Below, one piece after another: positions 53,577 through 64,000 of a DNA stretch of 64,000 nucleotides. A model generated the notes under the pieces. That model saw only the letters and a list, made by a program, of their open reading frames with translations. It had not been told where the DNA came from and made no database searches. Source of the DNA: Toxoplasma gondii ME49 (Eukaryota; Apicomplexa; Conoidasida; Eucoccidiorida; Sarcocystidae); NCBI RefSeq assembly GCF_000006565.2, contig NC_031475.1, forward strand, positions 1,385,535 to 1,449,534. The letters are read 5' to 3'. Each line of letters opens with the position of its first letter. Positions within the stretch are counted from its first letter, which is position 1. The position numbers and the translations under genes were made by a program.

Positions 53577-53775
53577 CACATATATACATGTATATATATA
53601 TATATACATGTACATATGTACATACATATGTAGATACGTCTATACACGTATAAGCAGACGCGTCTACGTTTCTTTCTGTATAAATATTGTCCATATACAT
53701 ACATATATATATATATAAATATATATAAATATATATATAAATATAAATATAAATATATAAATATATGCATGTATG
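53577..53775. repeat. TA/TATG microsatellite cluster
   Basis: TA-rich repeats in the 460-bp gap between the RING gene and the downstream membrane-protein gene. Open frames of YIYIY type here are not genes. No regulatory element is recognised. Confidence 0.85.
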
Positions 53776-53845
53776 TAGATGTGTCGATTCGGTATGTGTG
53801 TAGTATTTCTGAATAGGAAGAGGAGCACACTGTGGTATCTCTGAC

Positions 53846-56758
53846 TTATATGTGAAGTTCACTGAGCACTATAGCGACTCGTTTTGGCGAGGAAATACTT
53901 CCGTCTCCATAAGCCGCTGCGACGCACCTTTCATCAGGGACGACGAGGCCTCCCGTCTCGTCGTTTTCCTCCGTTCTTTCTCGTTCCTCAGACGCTAAGG
54001 TGTTCAACTCGCCGCGGTTTCTGTCGAGATCTTGCATGCCTTCGAACGAGAAACTGGGCGCGCTGTGCTTAACCTGGATCGGCTGTACAGGCGTCCGCCA
54101 GATGCGCGTCTCCGCGTCGCCTCTTTCGCGGGCGTGGTTGAAGACTGTCTGAAAGGCGCGCGCGCGGTGTACATACACCCGAGCTTCCCTGTCCTCTTCG
54201 GGGACAGAATCGTGTTCTTCCTCTCTTTCTCCTGCGCCGGCAACCCTCGCTGTTCGTCTCTCGTTCTCCAGACGCGATTCTGGAGATGCCCGCGAACAGG
54301 AAGCAGCAAATGAACAGGAAGAAGAGGAAAAAGAAGTGGAAGAGGGAGAAGAGGAAGAGGGACAGGTAGATAGAGGGGGAGAGGAAGGAGAAGAGGCAGA
54401 TGGAGAGGAAGAGGCAGAGGGAGAGGCAGAGGAAGAGGGAGAAGAGGAAGAGGGAGAGGTAGATGGAGGGGGAGAGGAAGGAGAAGAGGCAGAGGGAGAG
54501 GCAGATGGAGGGGGAGAGGCAGAGGAAGAGGGAGAAGAGGAAGAGGCAGAGGAAGAGGCAGAGGGAGAGGCAGAGGAAGAGGGAGAAGAGGAAGAGGGAG
54601 AGGTAGATGGAGGGGGAGAGGAAGGAGAAGAGGCAGAGGGAGAGGCAGATGGAGGGGGAGAGGCAGAGGAAGAGGGAGAAGAGGAAGAGGGAGAAGAATT
54701 GATGCGACAAGACTGGATTGCAAGAGAGGTGACAGAGGTCCGGTGTGCCGAGTAGGAAGCAAAGGCAGCGGCGAGAGGAGACAAGGCGCCTCCTGTCCCA
54801 GGACGAACAGGAGAAGGCCGCGCAGGTCGAATCGTTGCATGCGCGTCCCCCGGCGTTGTCTCGACTCTGTCAGAAGACAACGAATGACCGGGAGACGAAA
54901 GAGAAAAACAGGGAGGAAGAGAATAAGCAGGAGGAAGAGAAGGGAGAGAAGAATGCGAAGAAGCAGAAGGAAGAGAAGAACCAGGAGGGAGAGAAGAATG
55001 ACGAGAAGGGAGAGGAGAAGGCGAGAGAGGCAGAGAAGAGGAAGAAGACGCCCGCGTCGACGGCGTCGCCAGCCAACAGGCACCGCCCGAGCCTGTCTGA
55101 AGAGGAGAGGAAGTTGAGAGAGCAGGAGAAGAAGAGATAGAAGATAGATGAGGAGAAGAGGCAGGAGAATAGACAGAAAAGATAGGAGGTAGCCGTTGAG
55201 GCGTCGAAGACTGTGGGACAACAATGGGCGCGCCGTTTCCCCACAGAAGGGCCAGGTGTCTCCGATACTCCCCTGCAACCGGAGAGGGTGTGCGTCCCCT
55301 CACAGCTCGCGTCGGCATTCCAGCTGGAGAAGAAGAGGAAGCAGAGACAGACGACGGAGAGCAAGATGAGAGGATTGAATTGGAGAATGCAGGAAACGAA
55401 GGCGGGGGTGAGGAAGCGGCAGACTCGAGGACAGCTCTGAAGGTCTGAATCGCCGAGGCCGCGCGTTCAGTCCAGAAGTCACTCTCCGAGTCGTTCCGTC
55501 CTTCTTGCGCGACTCTCAAGGAGTCTTCTCCTGTAGAAAGATCTTTTTCTAGGTTGTCTCCCGCTCTCCCTGGGTCTTCGTCGAGCGCACTGACGGGGGG
55601 CACTGCGTCGAGGGAGACACTGAAAAGGTTTACGAACGAGTCCGCGAAAGGGCGCAAGAATTCAGAGGCGACTGCTTCCAGAAAGACGTCGAAGGACTCC
55701 GACAAATTCGGTGCTTCAGCTTCCACAGAAGGAATCGATCGTCCTTCAGAACTCTCGCTTTTTTCGCTGTCGAACGCGGCCTCCAAAGGCAACTCCTGCG
55801 ACGCCGAGCTGACGGTCGTCTCCTCCTCGAGGCTCCTCTTCGGAGACACCTGGTGCATTGCCGCGTTCGTCTGTCTCCCCTTCCTCGCGCGGGAGAGGAA
55901 GGCAAACAGGTGATCTCGCTCTTCTGTGCGATCGAAGGAAAGACCCTCTAGCTCGCTTGGGCCGCGTCGGCTTCGCTCGAAAGGAGTCTCTTCCTGGAGG
56001 TTCTCAGTTCTGTCGCAGTCCCCACCCTTCGAGTGCAGCAGATCGCGAGAAACGTCTTCTCCGTTTTGGCCTCGTTCTTCGCGTTCGCCTTGTTCTCCAC
56101 CCTTTTCCTCTACTCTTTCGGCTTCTCTTCCACCTTGGCTGTCTCCGTCCTCTTTTTCCTCATGCTGATCTCCTACCTCGCTCGGCTTGCCTGCCTCGCC
56201 TGCGTCTCCTTCCCCTCCACCTTCCTCTTCCGATTCGTCTCCTGCGTCTCTCTTCTGCTCTGCTGTCTCTGCTGTGGGGTCTTTGTCTCGACGGACTCCG
56301 CCGGGGAGCAGAGACGCAGACGCGGCGCGAAGCGTTGCGAGGATGACGCCCACCTGCCCCTGTTGAAGCGCCTTCGCAGCAAAGAAGACGATGACGCCGA
56401 GAGCGCCCAACTGCGGGAGAGAGATGAGGAGCTCGACTGCTCCGACGCTCGCGGTGTGCGTCGATCCGCCGACGCTCGCCGACTCTCCCGCCTCCGGAGG
56501 GTCTCCCAGACAGGAGAGAGTCCAGAGCGCGGCGAGAGGCGCGAGGAGAACGGAGGAGAGAAATCCGGAAAAATAGAAGACGATCGTCATCACTCCGAGC
56601 AGGAAAGCCGTTCGGGAACTCCGTTCCAGCCATGCGGCCCGACTCCAGGTGTCTGTGGGATCCACCATTGCATGCGACATCTTCAACATTATCGGAGAGG
56701 GATCTTCTTCTTCTCCTCTTCCTCCGAACTCCGCTCTGTCTCTATAAGGCTCGAGCAT
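53846..56758 (-). CDS. membrane protein with Ser/Pro-rich repeat tract, unknown function
   Basis: Single open frame of 970 residues from ATG 56758 (an alternative start is Met24 or Met27, SHAMVDPTDTW). Two hydrophobic segments lie near the N-terminus, about residues 51-80 (FLLGVMTIVFYFSGFLSSVL) and 106-130 (VELLISLPQLGALGVIVFFA), separated by a short Gly/Pro/Ser loop, which suggests a hairpin or two-pass membrane protein. The rest is low-complexity: an acidic Glu/Gly region (residues 150-240), a central region with some ordered sequence (FDVFLEAVASEFLRPFADSF), then a long Ser/Pro tract encoded by a GGA/GAGGAA minisatellite, and a charged C-terminus. I do not recognise the family. Its length without introns and the extent of low complexity are typical of coccidian lineage-specific proteins. 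Confidence 0.7.
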   Translation of the reverse strand: MLEPYRDRAEFGGRGEEEDPSPIMLKMSHAMVDPTDTWSRAAWLERSSRTAFLLGVMTIVFYFSGFLSSVLLAPLAALWTLSCLGDPPEAGESASVGGSTHTASVGAVELLISLPQLGALGVIVFFAAKALQQGQVGVILATLRAASASLLPGGVRRDKDPTAETAEQKRDAGDESEEEGGGEGDAGEAGKPSEVGDQHEEKEDGDSQGGREAERVEEKGGEQGEREERGQNGEDVSRDLLHSKGGDCDRTENLQEETPFERSRRGPSELEGLSFDRTEERDHLFAFLSRARKGRQTNAAMHQVSPKRSLEEETTVSSASQELPLEAAFDSEKSESSEGRSIPSVEAEAPNLSESFDVFLEAVASEFLRPFADSFVNLFSVSLDAVPPVSALDEDPGRAGDNLEKDLSTGEDSLRVAQEGRNDSESDFWTERAASAIQTFRAVLESAASSPPPSFPAFSNSILSSCSPSSVSASSSSPAGMPTRAVRGRTPSPVAGEYRRHLALLWGNGAPIVVPQSSTPQRLPPIFSVYSPASSPHLSSISSSPALSTSSPLQTGSGGACWLATPSTRASSSSSLPLSPSPLPSRHSSLPPGSSLPSASSHSSLPSLPPAYSLPPCFSLSSPGHSLSSDRVETTPGDAHATIRPARPSPVRPGTGGALSPLAAAFASYSAHRTSVTSLAIQSCRINSSPSSSSPSSSASPPPSASPSASSPSSPPPSTSPSSSSPSSSASPSASSSASSSSPSSSASPPPSASPSASSPSSPPPSTSPSSSSPSSSASPSASSSPSASSPSSPPLSTCPSSSSPSSTSFSSSSCSFAASCSRASPESRLENERRTARVAGAGEREEEHDSVPEEDREARVYVHRARAFQTVFNHARERGDAETRIWRTPVQPIQVKHSAPSFSFEGMQDLDRNRGELNTLASEERERTEENDETGGLVVPDERCVAAAYGDGSISSPKRVAIVLSELHI
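54309..54694. repeat. purine-rich (GAGGAA-type) minisatellite, coding
   Basis: The plus strand is almost pure G/A with imperfect units such as GAGGAAGAGGGAGAAGAGGA and GGTAGATGGAGGGGGAGAGG; the minus strand encodes the Ser/Pro tract of the membrane protein. Two larger copies of about 100 bp appear duplicated within it. The strand asymmetry could support triplex or G-rich structures. Confidence 0.85.
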
Positions 56759-57545
56759 CCGTCGGGGCGCTCTGCAGGCGAAGAGACGTTCGTTTCAGAG
56801 CGAGCTCGGAAAAGAGTCTTCGGCTGCATGTCGGCCGCGAGCCTTCACCCGTTACTGGCCTTGTCGTCATGCACTCCACTCGAGCAGCTGCGTCTCCACT
56901 GTGGCGACAGGAAGCCACAACTTGGTTCAAACGAGAACCTGCTCAGCTGGAAACCGGGGAGCTTACCTCTCGCTTCGCAGCTGCCGCGTGAGAAAAAAGA
57001 GACGCAAAAGCTCCACAGTGAAGAAGAGCAATTATGCGGGAAGTTCGGGGGGCAGCGCAGACAAGAAAGGGAGCTCGCCGTGACTCGCGCGTCCTCGGGG
57101 GCTCGGCAGAAAAAAGCAGAAGGCGAGGAGCGCGAAGAAGCCTGGCATCTCCCAGGCCTTCCCCCCGAAAAGATCGTCTGGCGCGCCGGCCTCGCGCAGA
57201 AACGAAAACGGACTGGAAAAAGTCGAACGAAGACGCTCCGGTGTCTCCCGAGTCGCAGGAGGTGTTCGTACACCACACCGGAGCGAGGCCGTTGCGGCTA
57301 CACACCGGCAGGAGCGAACTTTTGACGTCCACCCCGCCTCACCCTTGCTTGATTCTCGCGAACGCAAACGGCGTCGCCTGTCTTTTTCTCGCAAGGAGGA
57401 AACCGCCGACAAGTTTCCAGCGTCTGCCTCAAGCAAAGTCACGGCCTGTTGAGCACCAGCCGCGAGCGAGCTTGGGGGCCGCGCGTTCGAGACACGCAGG
57501 TGGAACTCCAGGTTTTTGCGGGGAGGAAAGGCCTTCCCCTGAAAG
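56759..57545. other. intergenic space upstream of membrane-protein gene
   Basis: No supported gene. One palindrome variant at 57261-57274 (GGTGTTCGTACACC). Overlapping open frames on both strands reflect GC-rich composition. Confidence 0.4.
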
Positions 57546-58751
57546 TTAAAGAAGCCTCAGGGAACTCCAGGAGAACCGCCGTCCGGCGAGCATGCGTTTC
57601 CGCACACCTCCAGACTCTGCTTCTTTCACCGAAGCAGCGACAACGACAACGACTTCCGAGAAATGTGGATCCGCGAGGTCCCGCCTCGGAATTGGGGGGG
57701 AGGGGAGGGGGACAAGCCGCAGGCGGCTCGCTGGAAAGTCTGAGGACTCTGACTTGCAGAGGTTCGGTTTACCGGGGGCGCGATGTCTGGAGGAGCGAGT
57801 CCTCTCACGGTGTGTCAAAAAAGAGAAAAAGCACACGCGCTGTCTGCAATTTTTCGTTGCCGCAAAAGACAAGGATGCAAGCTGTCTAAAACGCGCGGCC
57901 AGCGCGCGCGCGTCGCCTTTGCCCCTGCTTTTCGGATGTAGGTACAGCTGCGGCCCTCGCAAAGCGCGTGTCGCACGAGAGGCGAAGGCGCGAAGCGTCC
58001 GTTTTTCCTGAGTTTCTTCGTTTTTTCGTTTCTCGATTTGCATCTGTCTTGACTTGCGTGTCGGCCCCAACTTTTTCTCCGACGGCGAACGCGAAAAACG
58101 CCTCCTCCTCGACGCGCCTGCGGCCCGGCCGGACCGCGCCTTTCTCTGAGGATCGTCCGCTCCGTCGGCACCGCTCGACGCGGCCGGGGCAGACTCTCTC
58201 GTCTCTGCTTTTTTCCTCCTTCCCCTCGTCTTTGTTTGCGTTCTTTCGCGGCCTTCCTCTCCGCCTTCTTTCTGAAAAGCTCTCGGAGACTCACCTCCTC
58301 CAAATCTGCTTTTCTCAGGCAAAAAACGCGTCTGCCCCGACTCCCGCTTCTCGGCGCGTCGGCACCAGCTCTCGGAGTTCCTCGCGCCTGTTTGGGCGGG
58401 AAGCCATCGAGAGAAATGCGAAAAAGCTCCTTCGCTTCTGTGTTGAAAAGCTCCACGTGAGTGGACCCCGGTTCCGGCACTCCTGCTGCGAGGAGAGAGC
58501 GCGAGTGGCGAGAAGCGAGCGGAGCCGGCGCAAAAAAACTCACCTGCTGTCTTCCGTTTCTTTCTCCAACTCACACATTCGACCTGACAGTCTCGGCGGC
58601 GCGCTCTCGCCGCGTCTCCATCGCGTCCACCGCCTCGCTGTTTCGCGTCGCGCCTCAGGCCTCTCCTCTGAGCGCTGCGAGTCGCCAATATTTCACCTCC
58701 ACTCCCGCGTCCTGACATGTACTGGTCTTCTGCCCAGAGGCAAATGCGCAT
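57546..58751 (-). CDS. doubtful basic protein, divergent from GRASP gene
   Basis: A 401-codon minus-strand frame covers 57546-58751; a second minus frame (57815-58543) overlaps it. A possible gene uses an exon ending at a GTGAGT donor at about 58543 and an exon starting at 58482 with VPEPGSTHVELFNTEAKELF, followed by a Lys/Arg/Glu-rich helix (REL FRKKAERKAAKERKQRR). That splice is in phase only with the longer frame. The product would be a basic coiled-coil protein of unknown role. The region is GC-rich and open in several frames on both strands, so the call is weak. Confidence 0.3.
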   Translation of the reverse strand: MRICLWAEDQYMSGRGSGGEILATRSAQRRGLRRDAKQRGGGRDGDAARARRRDCQVECVSWRKKRKTAGEFFCAGSARFSPLALSPRSRSAGTGVHSRGAFQHRSEGAFSHFSRWLPAQTGARNSESWCRRAEKRESGQTRFLPEKSRFGGGESPRAFQKEGGEEGRERTQTKTRGRRKKAETRESAPAASSGADGADDPQRKARSGRAAGASRRRRFSRSPSEKKLGPTRKSRQMQIEKRKNEETQEKRTLRAFASRATRALRGPQLYLHPKSRGKGDARALAARFRQLASLSFAATKNCRQRVCFFSFLTHRERTRSSRHRAPGKPNLCKSESSDFPASRLRLVPLPSPPIPRRDLADPHFSEVVVVVAASVKEAESGGVRKRMLAGRRFSWSSLRLL

Positions 58752-59211
58752 GCGTGTCTACGTGTGAACAAAAACGCACACATACATGTACATGCACATC
58801 TATTGACGTAAATATATATATGTATATATGTGTATAATCGTATATATATTGATATGTATCTATATAAAATTACATATATGTATTTATATGTAAGTCCGTG
58901 AATCTGTGAACATATTTGTGTGCATGCGTTGACGTCTGGAAGCGTTTGAGTGTTCTGTCGGGTGAAATCTGGGGTGTGCGCGTCGATCTGCGGGGTCTAC
59001 ACAGGGCGCGCTGCCTCTTTCTCGTTCCGGTGGTGGTCCGCGCAACTGTCTGCTGTTTGCTTCCAAATCGTTTTCATGGAGAACTGAAAAGGCACACGCT
59101 CGCGCGGACTTGGACGATCAGATGCCTGTTTCGGGCAGCGGAGAAGTACGGAGGACATGGTAGTGTCTCTCTGCCAGTTTTTTTCTGGGGATTGGCCGTT
59201 GTTTTCCGAGG
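58752..59211. other. promoter region between divergent genes, with TA repeats
   Basis: Holds TA/TATG tracts at about 58800-58890 and a TGCATGC site at 58921-58927, about 285 bp upstream of the GRASP start codon. This is the expected promoter of the GRASP gene and perhaps of the divergent minus-strand ORF. Confidence 0.4.
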
Positions 59212-62200
59212 ATGGGCGCGGCATCGTCGCTTGACCAGCGGGGGACATTGGCTGTCGGCGAGAAGGCGCGAGGCGGCGCCTACCGCGTTGTCAAAGTCCA
59301 GCGAGGGAGTCCTGCAGAAGAGGCTGGTCTGGAGGTTTTTTTCGACTTCATCACTCGCATAGACGACCTTCCTCTCACTTCCCCCAATGTGAGTCGTCCC
59401 GAGAAGCAGGCGAGAAACAGAGACAACACAGTCTGGGTGTCTGTACACCGAGACGCATCGAGTGGATGCGCACCTGTGCAGCGAAGAACCTCGCCCAAAG
59501 TGTTCTCTCTCTCTCTGTGAGTGTGTAGCTGTGTGTTTGCGCGTCTTTTATAACAAAGCGTTTCCTCTCCATGTCGCTCTCTTTATGGGTCTTCTCCTTG
59601 TAGCTCTGCCCTACTCTTCGTTGAAGTTCTTCAACGCATCTGCCTTCGTTTCTCGCTCTCTTCTGTCCCTTTCTGTTTCGCCTCTCTGTGCACTTCTCCA
59701 CTGTCTGCTGCCAGCTCGCAAGACTGCGTCTCCCGCGATCGAGAGATGTACGTTTCTCTCTCCATCTGGGGGGCGTTTCTTTCCTTCCGGCGAGTCTGTT
59801 TCCTCTGTCTCTCCGGCTTTTTCATCCGAAACGAAGACACTTTCGGATTTTCATCCACTCGTGCGGCCGCGTGTATGGAGGTTTCTTCAGTTCTTTGGAA
59901 GCCGCTGCATGCAGTCGAGAGAGTTGAACGCTCGGAGGACCAGCGTGTCGCGGGCGAGCGGCGGACGCCTTCCAGATTTCCTCGAAAAATCTGCGGGAGC
60001 TGTCTTCAGTGCACTTTCTCGGCCTCCAGCGTTCGCCGCTCTGCGTCGCCTCGCTGGATTCACTCGCAGGTTGCGTCCCCAGTCTTTCTCAGCTTCACAC
60101 AGATCCCGATTGTTCCTCTTTTCTGCAGGAGGAGACGCTGCAGGCCTTCTTCGCGAAAGTGAATCGATCAACGCGCCCCGAGCCGGTCCAACTCATCGTG
60201 TTCAACGCGCGGATGCGCGGCTTCCGAAGTAGGCGCCTTTCGACGCTCGTTGAAGCCACCGTGGTGGAATAAACAGGGTGCTTTGCCGTGGCGAGTTGCA
60301 GCGAGCGAAGATGCGCAGAATGAAAAGGAGAAAAAACAGCTCTTCTCTGTCGGACCCCGCGCCTTCTCCCTGCGTACGATCTCTGAAGCCGCTCCACTCT
60401 GACTCCATCTTTCCGCTGTCTCGCTTCCTTTTTCCTCGGGCGTTCATACAGGCAGACAAGACGCACGCAAGCTCGCATATCTACACGTCCATAAATTTAC
60501 ATGCATATTTATATATATATATATGTGTGTGTATTTTTTGTATGTTGGTGTGTAAAACATACATATATATATATATATATGTATATGTATTTATGTATGT
60601 ATATATGTAAATGATGCGTCCTTTTGGGTTTCTTCCCTTTGCAGATGTTACGCTGCGACCTGCAGTTCTTTCTCATGCTCAACGTCCAGCAGCGTCTTGC
60701 GTCTTTTCGCTGGGTCTGTCCGTCTCCTTCTCGGATGTGGGGAACGTGATGAGTGAGGGAGTACGCGTGTTGAGCGTCGCGCCGAACTCCCCCGCCGCGC
60801 ATGCAGGCCTCGTCGAACTGGAAGACTGGATCCTCGCCGACAGCCAGGTACTTCAGAAGGGGAGCTCAGGGAGAAGGAAGGGTGCTTTTCTCCGAGGGAG
60901 GGAGGTGTATTCTCTCGGAGCAGAGCTGCGTGTGGTGTCGGAGAGCGAAGAGCGACCTAGTTCGCGGGGAAGAAGTTCGCGTTCCTCAGGCGCGAGTACT
61001 TCATGCGCAGCAGTGAGTTTTTTAGAGTCCTCTGCCCGCCGTTGGGTCTGAACTCGGAGGGAGCTTTTCGCGTTCATGGCGTTTTTCAGGGAGTCTTTCG
61101 AGACGTAGACGACTTGGTCGACAGCGTGGCGGCGGCGCTGAATCGCCATCTGCAAATCTTTGTCTTCAACTCATCGACGGAACGCATTCGCGAGGTGATG
61201 GTTGTCCCCAACAACGCCTGGGGTGGAGAAGGCAGGTAGGCGAGAACGAAGGAAACTGGACGAAGGAAAAAGGAGGCACGCGACTCGAGAAAGATCGAAG
61301 GAGGAAGAAGACAGAGAGAAGGCGAGAGAGGCGAGACAGCAGGCAGAGAGGAAAGACGCCAAAAGTGGAGGTTGGCCAGTTCCTCGTCACCGCTTGCGAA
61401 CGTTTTCGAGTTTCTGTGTCGCAAACGAAAGCGAAGTGCATGCAAACCTCTCGCTTTCTGCAGAAGAGCTGTTCTCAGGAGAGATGCGGCGGAAAGTTCT
61501 GTCTCTCTTCGGACTCATGCGGCGCCGGATCTCCATGCGCGTGAGACTGTTTCTGAACGACAGCGTTTTGAGGAGGGAAGTGTGAACTTGCAGATGCACA
61601 AGCTGTCCCTCTCGAACTGGAAAAGAGTCTCTCATCTGTTGTCTTTCTTCAGTCTCGGGTGCAAACTCGGCAGCGGCTATCTGCATCGATTGCCCTTCTC
61701 TCGCCGAGTACGAGTCACCGAGGCTGGGGCAAAAGGCGAAGAAAGCTTGGCGCCGCAGGCTCCCTCCGCCGCCGACGCGGACTCCTCAGAGCCTGCGCCT
61801 TCGGGTGCTTCGGACGCGGTCGGTTCGGTCGCGGTCGGTTCGGCAGCCGCCGCGCAGGCGCGCTCATCTACCCAGTCGGAGTCGGTCGGACACAGTGTGT
61901 CTCCGGGGGAGGCAGTGTCGGCAGGGCGAGGGAACGCGGCGCAGAGCGAGGCGAGAGAAGAAGCCTTTCGGGTCCAGAAAGAAGAGGGGAAGCAGGCGAC
62001 AGGAGACAGAGAGGACAAGGAAATCTACATCCTCGACAGCGACGGAGCTCCTGTTCTTCTGACACCGAGTATCGAGTTTGAGAGCGTAAGGCACCAGAAG
62101 CGCGGTGACTCACTGTTGAGAAGAGGCAAAAGGGCGCTTTGGCGTGAGTTTCCCTTCGGTTTCCGTTTTCCTTTTTTCGTGAGGAAGCAGACAGAGGCGA

Positions 62201-63507
62201 GATGCCTCCGAAGAGAAAGAAGGTGTCTTCTTCCCCAGCTCTCGGATGATGCGCTGTGTTTGTGTTTCTTTTCGCCGCTCTCCTCTCCCCCTGCTCTCGC
62301 TGTCGGTGCCGAAATCTCTCTGTGTTCAGTGCGTCGCGTCTGGCTTGCAGTTCAGAAGTCCGAATCGGCTTTTCTCCTGTTTCTTCGCCCTGCTGGAGAT
62401 TTGGCCTCGTGTGTGCCTCTGTGTTTCGGTGTAATTCACTCCAAACGCGTCGGAAAAGCGTCGGAATCTTTCTGCGTCTGTAGGCGTACCCTCCCTACGC
62501 ACATGCTTTGGAGGAGGAAGACGTCTGGAGCGTGGGCGCAGCGGAAGACAGCGACTTTCCTGCCTGTCCAGACGAACTCGACAGACCCAACTTTGAATTT
62601 CAAACACGCAACTACTGTCTCTACCCAGTCACAAACTCTCCCCTCAAGGAGGCCTTGCCCCTCTGCAGCGACCGAGAAGGTAACCTTGAGAGTTCGGAAG
62701 ACTCACTGTCGCCTTTCCGAGCAAGACATAAAAATGTGCGTCTGCGTTCGTACGTCGGCTCTTCTGCGCGCATCTAGTCAGAGGCTTACGTACAACGCCG
62801 TTCGCAGGTGTAAACGTTTATACTCGTGGGGGCTGCCTCCTGCGCTTGTCTACGTATTTCGTTTGAAGAAGGGGAAGAAGAAGGGAGAGAGAAGCCAGAC
62901 TGGGAGGGAGGAAGACATGGACGAGTGGAGAGAGCGACGGTCTCCGGGGAAGAAACAGAGAGAGGAAGGAAATGAAGTTTCAAGAGTCGACGCGAAAACT
63001 CAAAGCCGGTCTCTCTTGTCTGTTGTGCTTCTGCAGTCCGGCAAGGAGACTCAGACAGAGGCAGTGACGGCGCCTCTCCGGCTGCATATGCATCCCCATG
63101 TACGTTTTACTTGATAGACTCACATGCATGCATCATCATGTATATATATATATATATATATAGACATGCATGTGTATTGACGTATACATATGTGTGCACA
63201 ACTGTAGATATAGACACATCAACATGTACGTATATATATACATATATATATATATATGTGACGTCTGAGCATATGTGTATTGGAGGGGGAGAGGTGGTGT
63301 ACCAATGTATCCAGTCGTGTGTGACGGAGGCTGTGAGTGTTTCCTTTGTGTCTGAAAACCGCCGAGACAGAAAAGTGAACCGTGGACAGTCTGGGCAGAC
63401 GAGCGGGTTTCTTTGTATTCTGCTTGGTGTCGCATCCGCGGCAGATTTCGCGTATGACTTCCCGTACGCCGCGGCGATGGCCCGCCACACGTCGGCTGTC
63501 TTTACAG
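59212..63507 (+). CDS. GRASP: GRASP55/65-type Golgi stacking protein (3' end not resolved)
   Basis: Exons 59212-59388, 60129-60228, 60645-60847, 61090-61235, 61653-62085, 62484-62679, 63037-63099 and 63445-63507 join in phase; the last ends with a GTGAGG donor, so the gene continues, perhaps past the window. The protein starts MGAASSL, an N-myristoylation signal, and has two GRASP PDZ-like units: AYRVVKVQRGSPAEEAGLEV with FFDFITRID, and VLSVAPNSPAAHAGLVELED with WILADSQ. The signature AWGGEGSLGCKLGSGYLHRL matches the end of the second unit in animals and yeast. The NLWGG motif of unit one is not kept. The C-terminal part is Ser/Ala/Glu-rich, as in the regulatory tail of other GRASPs. GRASP is a cis-Golgi peripheral membrane protein; Toxoplasma GRASP is a standard Golgi marker. 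The intron-2 region carries a palindrome copy at 59436. Confidence 0.92.
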
Positions 63508-63599
63508 GTGAGGAGCCAAGGAAAGGCACGAAGGAAAGCCGAGGAAAATCTGCGCAGTCAAGACTTTTCTGGGAACTCCTCCAGCGCGTTCTTTCATGT

Positions 63600-64000
63600 A
63601 CATATACATACACGTATACATATTTGTATATATATATATATGTATATAAGTATGTATATATATGTATAAATTTATATGCATGCGTGTGTGTTTGCCTGCA
63701 TAGGGTATGTAGGTGTCGTGTAGGTTTCCGGTAGTAGTGAGCCAAGAAGGAGGTAGTTCCACTATTGTGTGGAGGTACAGGTGGAGGGGAGGGCGGGTGG
63801 TGGAAGAGAAGTTTGCGGCCAATATGGAACGACTGTGTCGGTGGTTGCGTTTCTGCGGAGCTTTCGGATTCCGGCAGCCAGGCGAGGTTTGCGCGCGTTT
63901 GTGCATCTCTTCGTCGGCATTTGGAGACATGCCAATGTGTGTGTGAGACTGGAGCTCTCGGTGATGTGTGTGGGCGTTTTCTGTGCGTTTGGGTTCTTCA
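63600..64000. other. intron or 3' region of GRASP gene, TA repeats
   Basis: TA/TATG tracts at about 63600-63680. A plus frame following the acceptor-like TACAG at 63779 is open to the end of the window in the phase required by the previous exon, but its content is not convincingly GRASP-like. Confidence 0.3.

Noticed and set aside
54336..54755. Plus-strand frame of Glu/Gly repeats
   Set aside because: It is the antisense of the Ser/Pro tract in the 970-residue minus-strand gene; pure purine repeat without start context or conserved ends.

Overview
The window is nuclear DNA of an apicomplexan, almost certainly a tissue-cyst coccidian of the Toxoplasma/Hammondia/Neospora group. Evidence: many intron-containing eukaryotic genes with GT..AG introns, moderate GC, long TA microsatellites between and inside genes, frequent TGCATGC motifs, a rhoptry-kinase gene, AP2 domains, and low-complexity insertions inside conserved eukaryotic proteins. 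No tRNA, rRNA, CRISPR or bacterial-type element was seen.

Layout. 102-2857 (+): Brl1/Brr6-type nuclear-envelope protein, two exons. 6182-10251 (-): KRR1, the small-subunit processome KH protein, eight exons, converging on Brl1. 13207-19375 (+): a long unrecognised gene with an N-terminal hydrophobic anchor and a twice-repeated cysteine module. 21746-23425 (+): an intronless rhoptry-kinase-family protein, followed at about 24198-25620 by coding-like segments that do not join into a clean gene. 26406-27940 (+): eIF3 subunit k, two exons. 31096-35645 (-): ALG6, the dolichol-P-glucose glucosyltransferase of N-glycan assembly; its first exon lies in the same open frame as an upstream E2/UBC-like sequence reaching 37274. 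40862-43043 (+): EF-hand, calmodulin-like protein with a 12-base first coding exon. 44840-48228 (-): protein with two AP2-type domains and a presequence-like N-terminus that suggests the mitochondrion. 50798-53386 (-): RING-H2 protein with a 45-bp tandem repeat. 53846-56758 (-): unrecognised membrane protein with a Ser/Pro minisatellite. 57546-58751 (-): doubtful basic protein. 59212 to beyond the last exon seen at 63507 (+): GRASP55/65-type Golgi protein.

The genes are not an operon-like set. Most are dispersed housekeeping functions: ribosome assembly, translation initiation, nuclear envelope, N-glycosylation and Golgi. The rhoptry kinase and the cysteine-module gene are lineage-specific and lie next to each other in a TA-repeat-poor stretch, about 19.4-26.2 kb. 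The strongest unexplained signal is a dispersed 14-bp palindrome, consensus GGTGTAYGTACACC, present about eighteen times with small variations in introns, intergenic DNA and coding exons. Exon boundaries below were set by splice sites plus reading phase, by eye; start codons are inferred unless stated.
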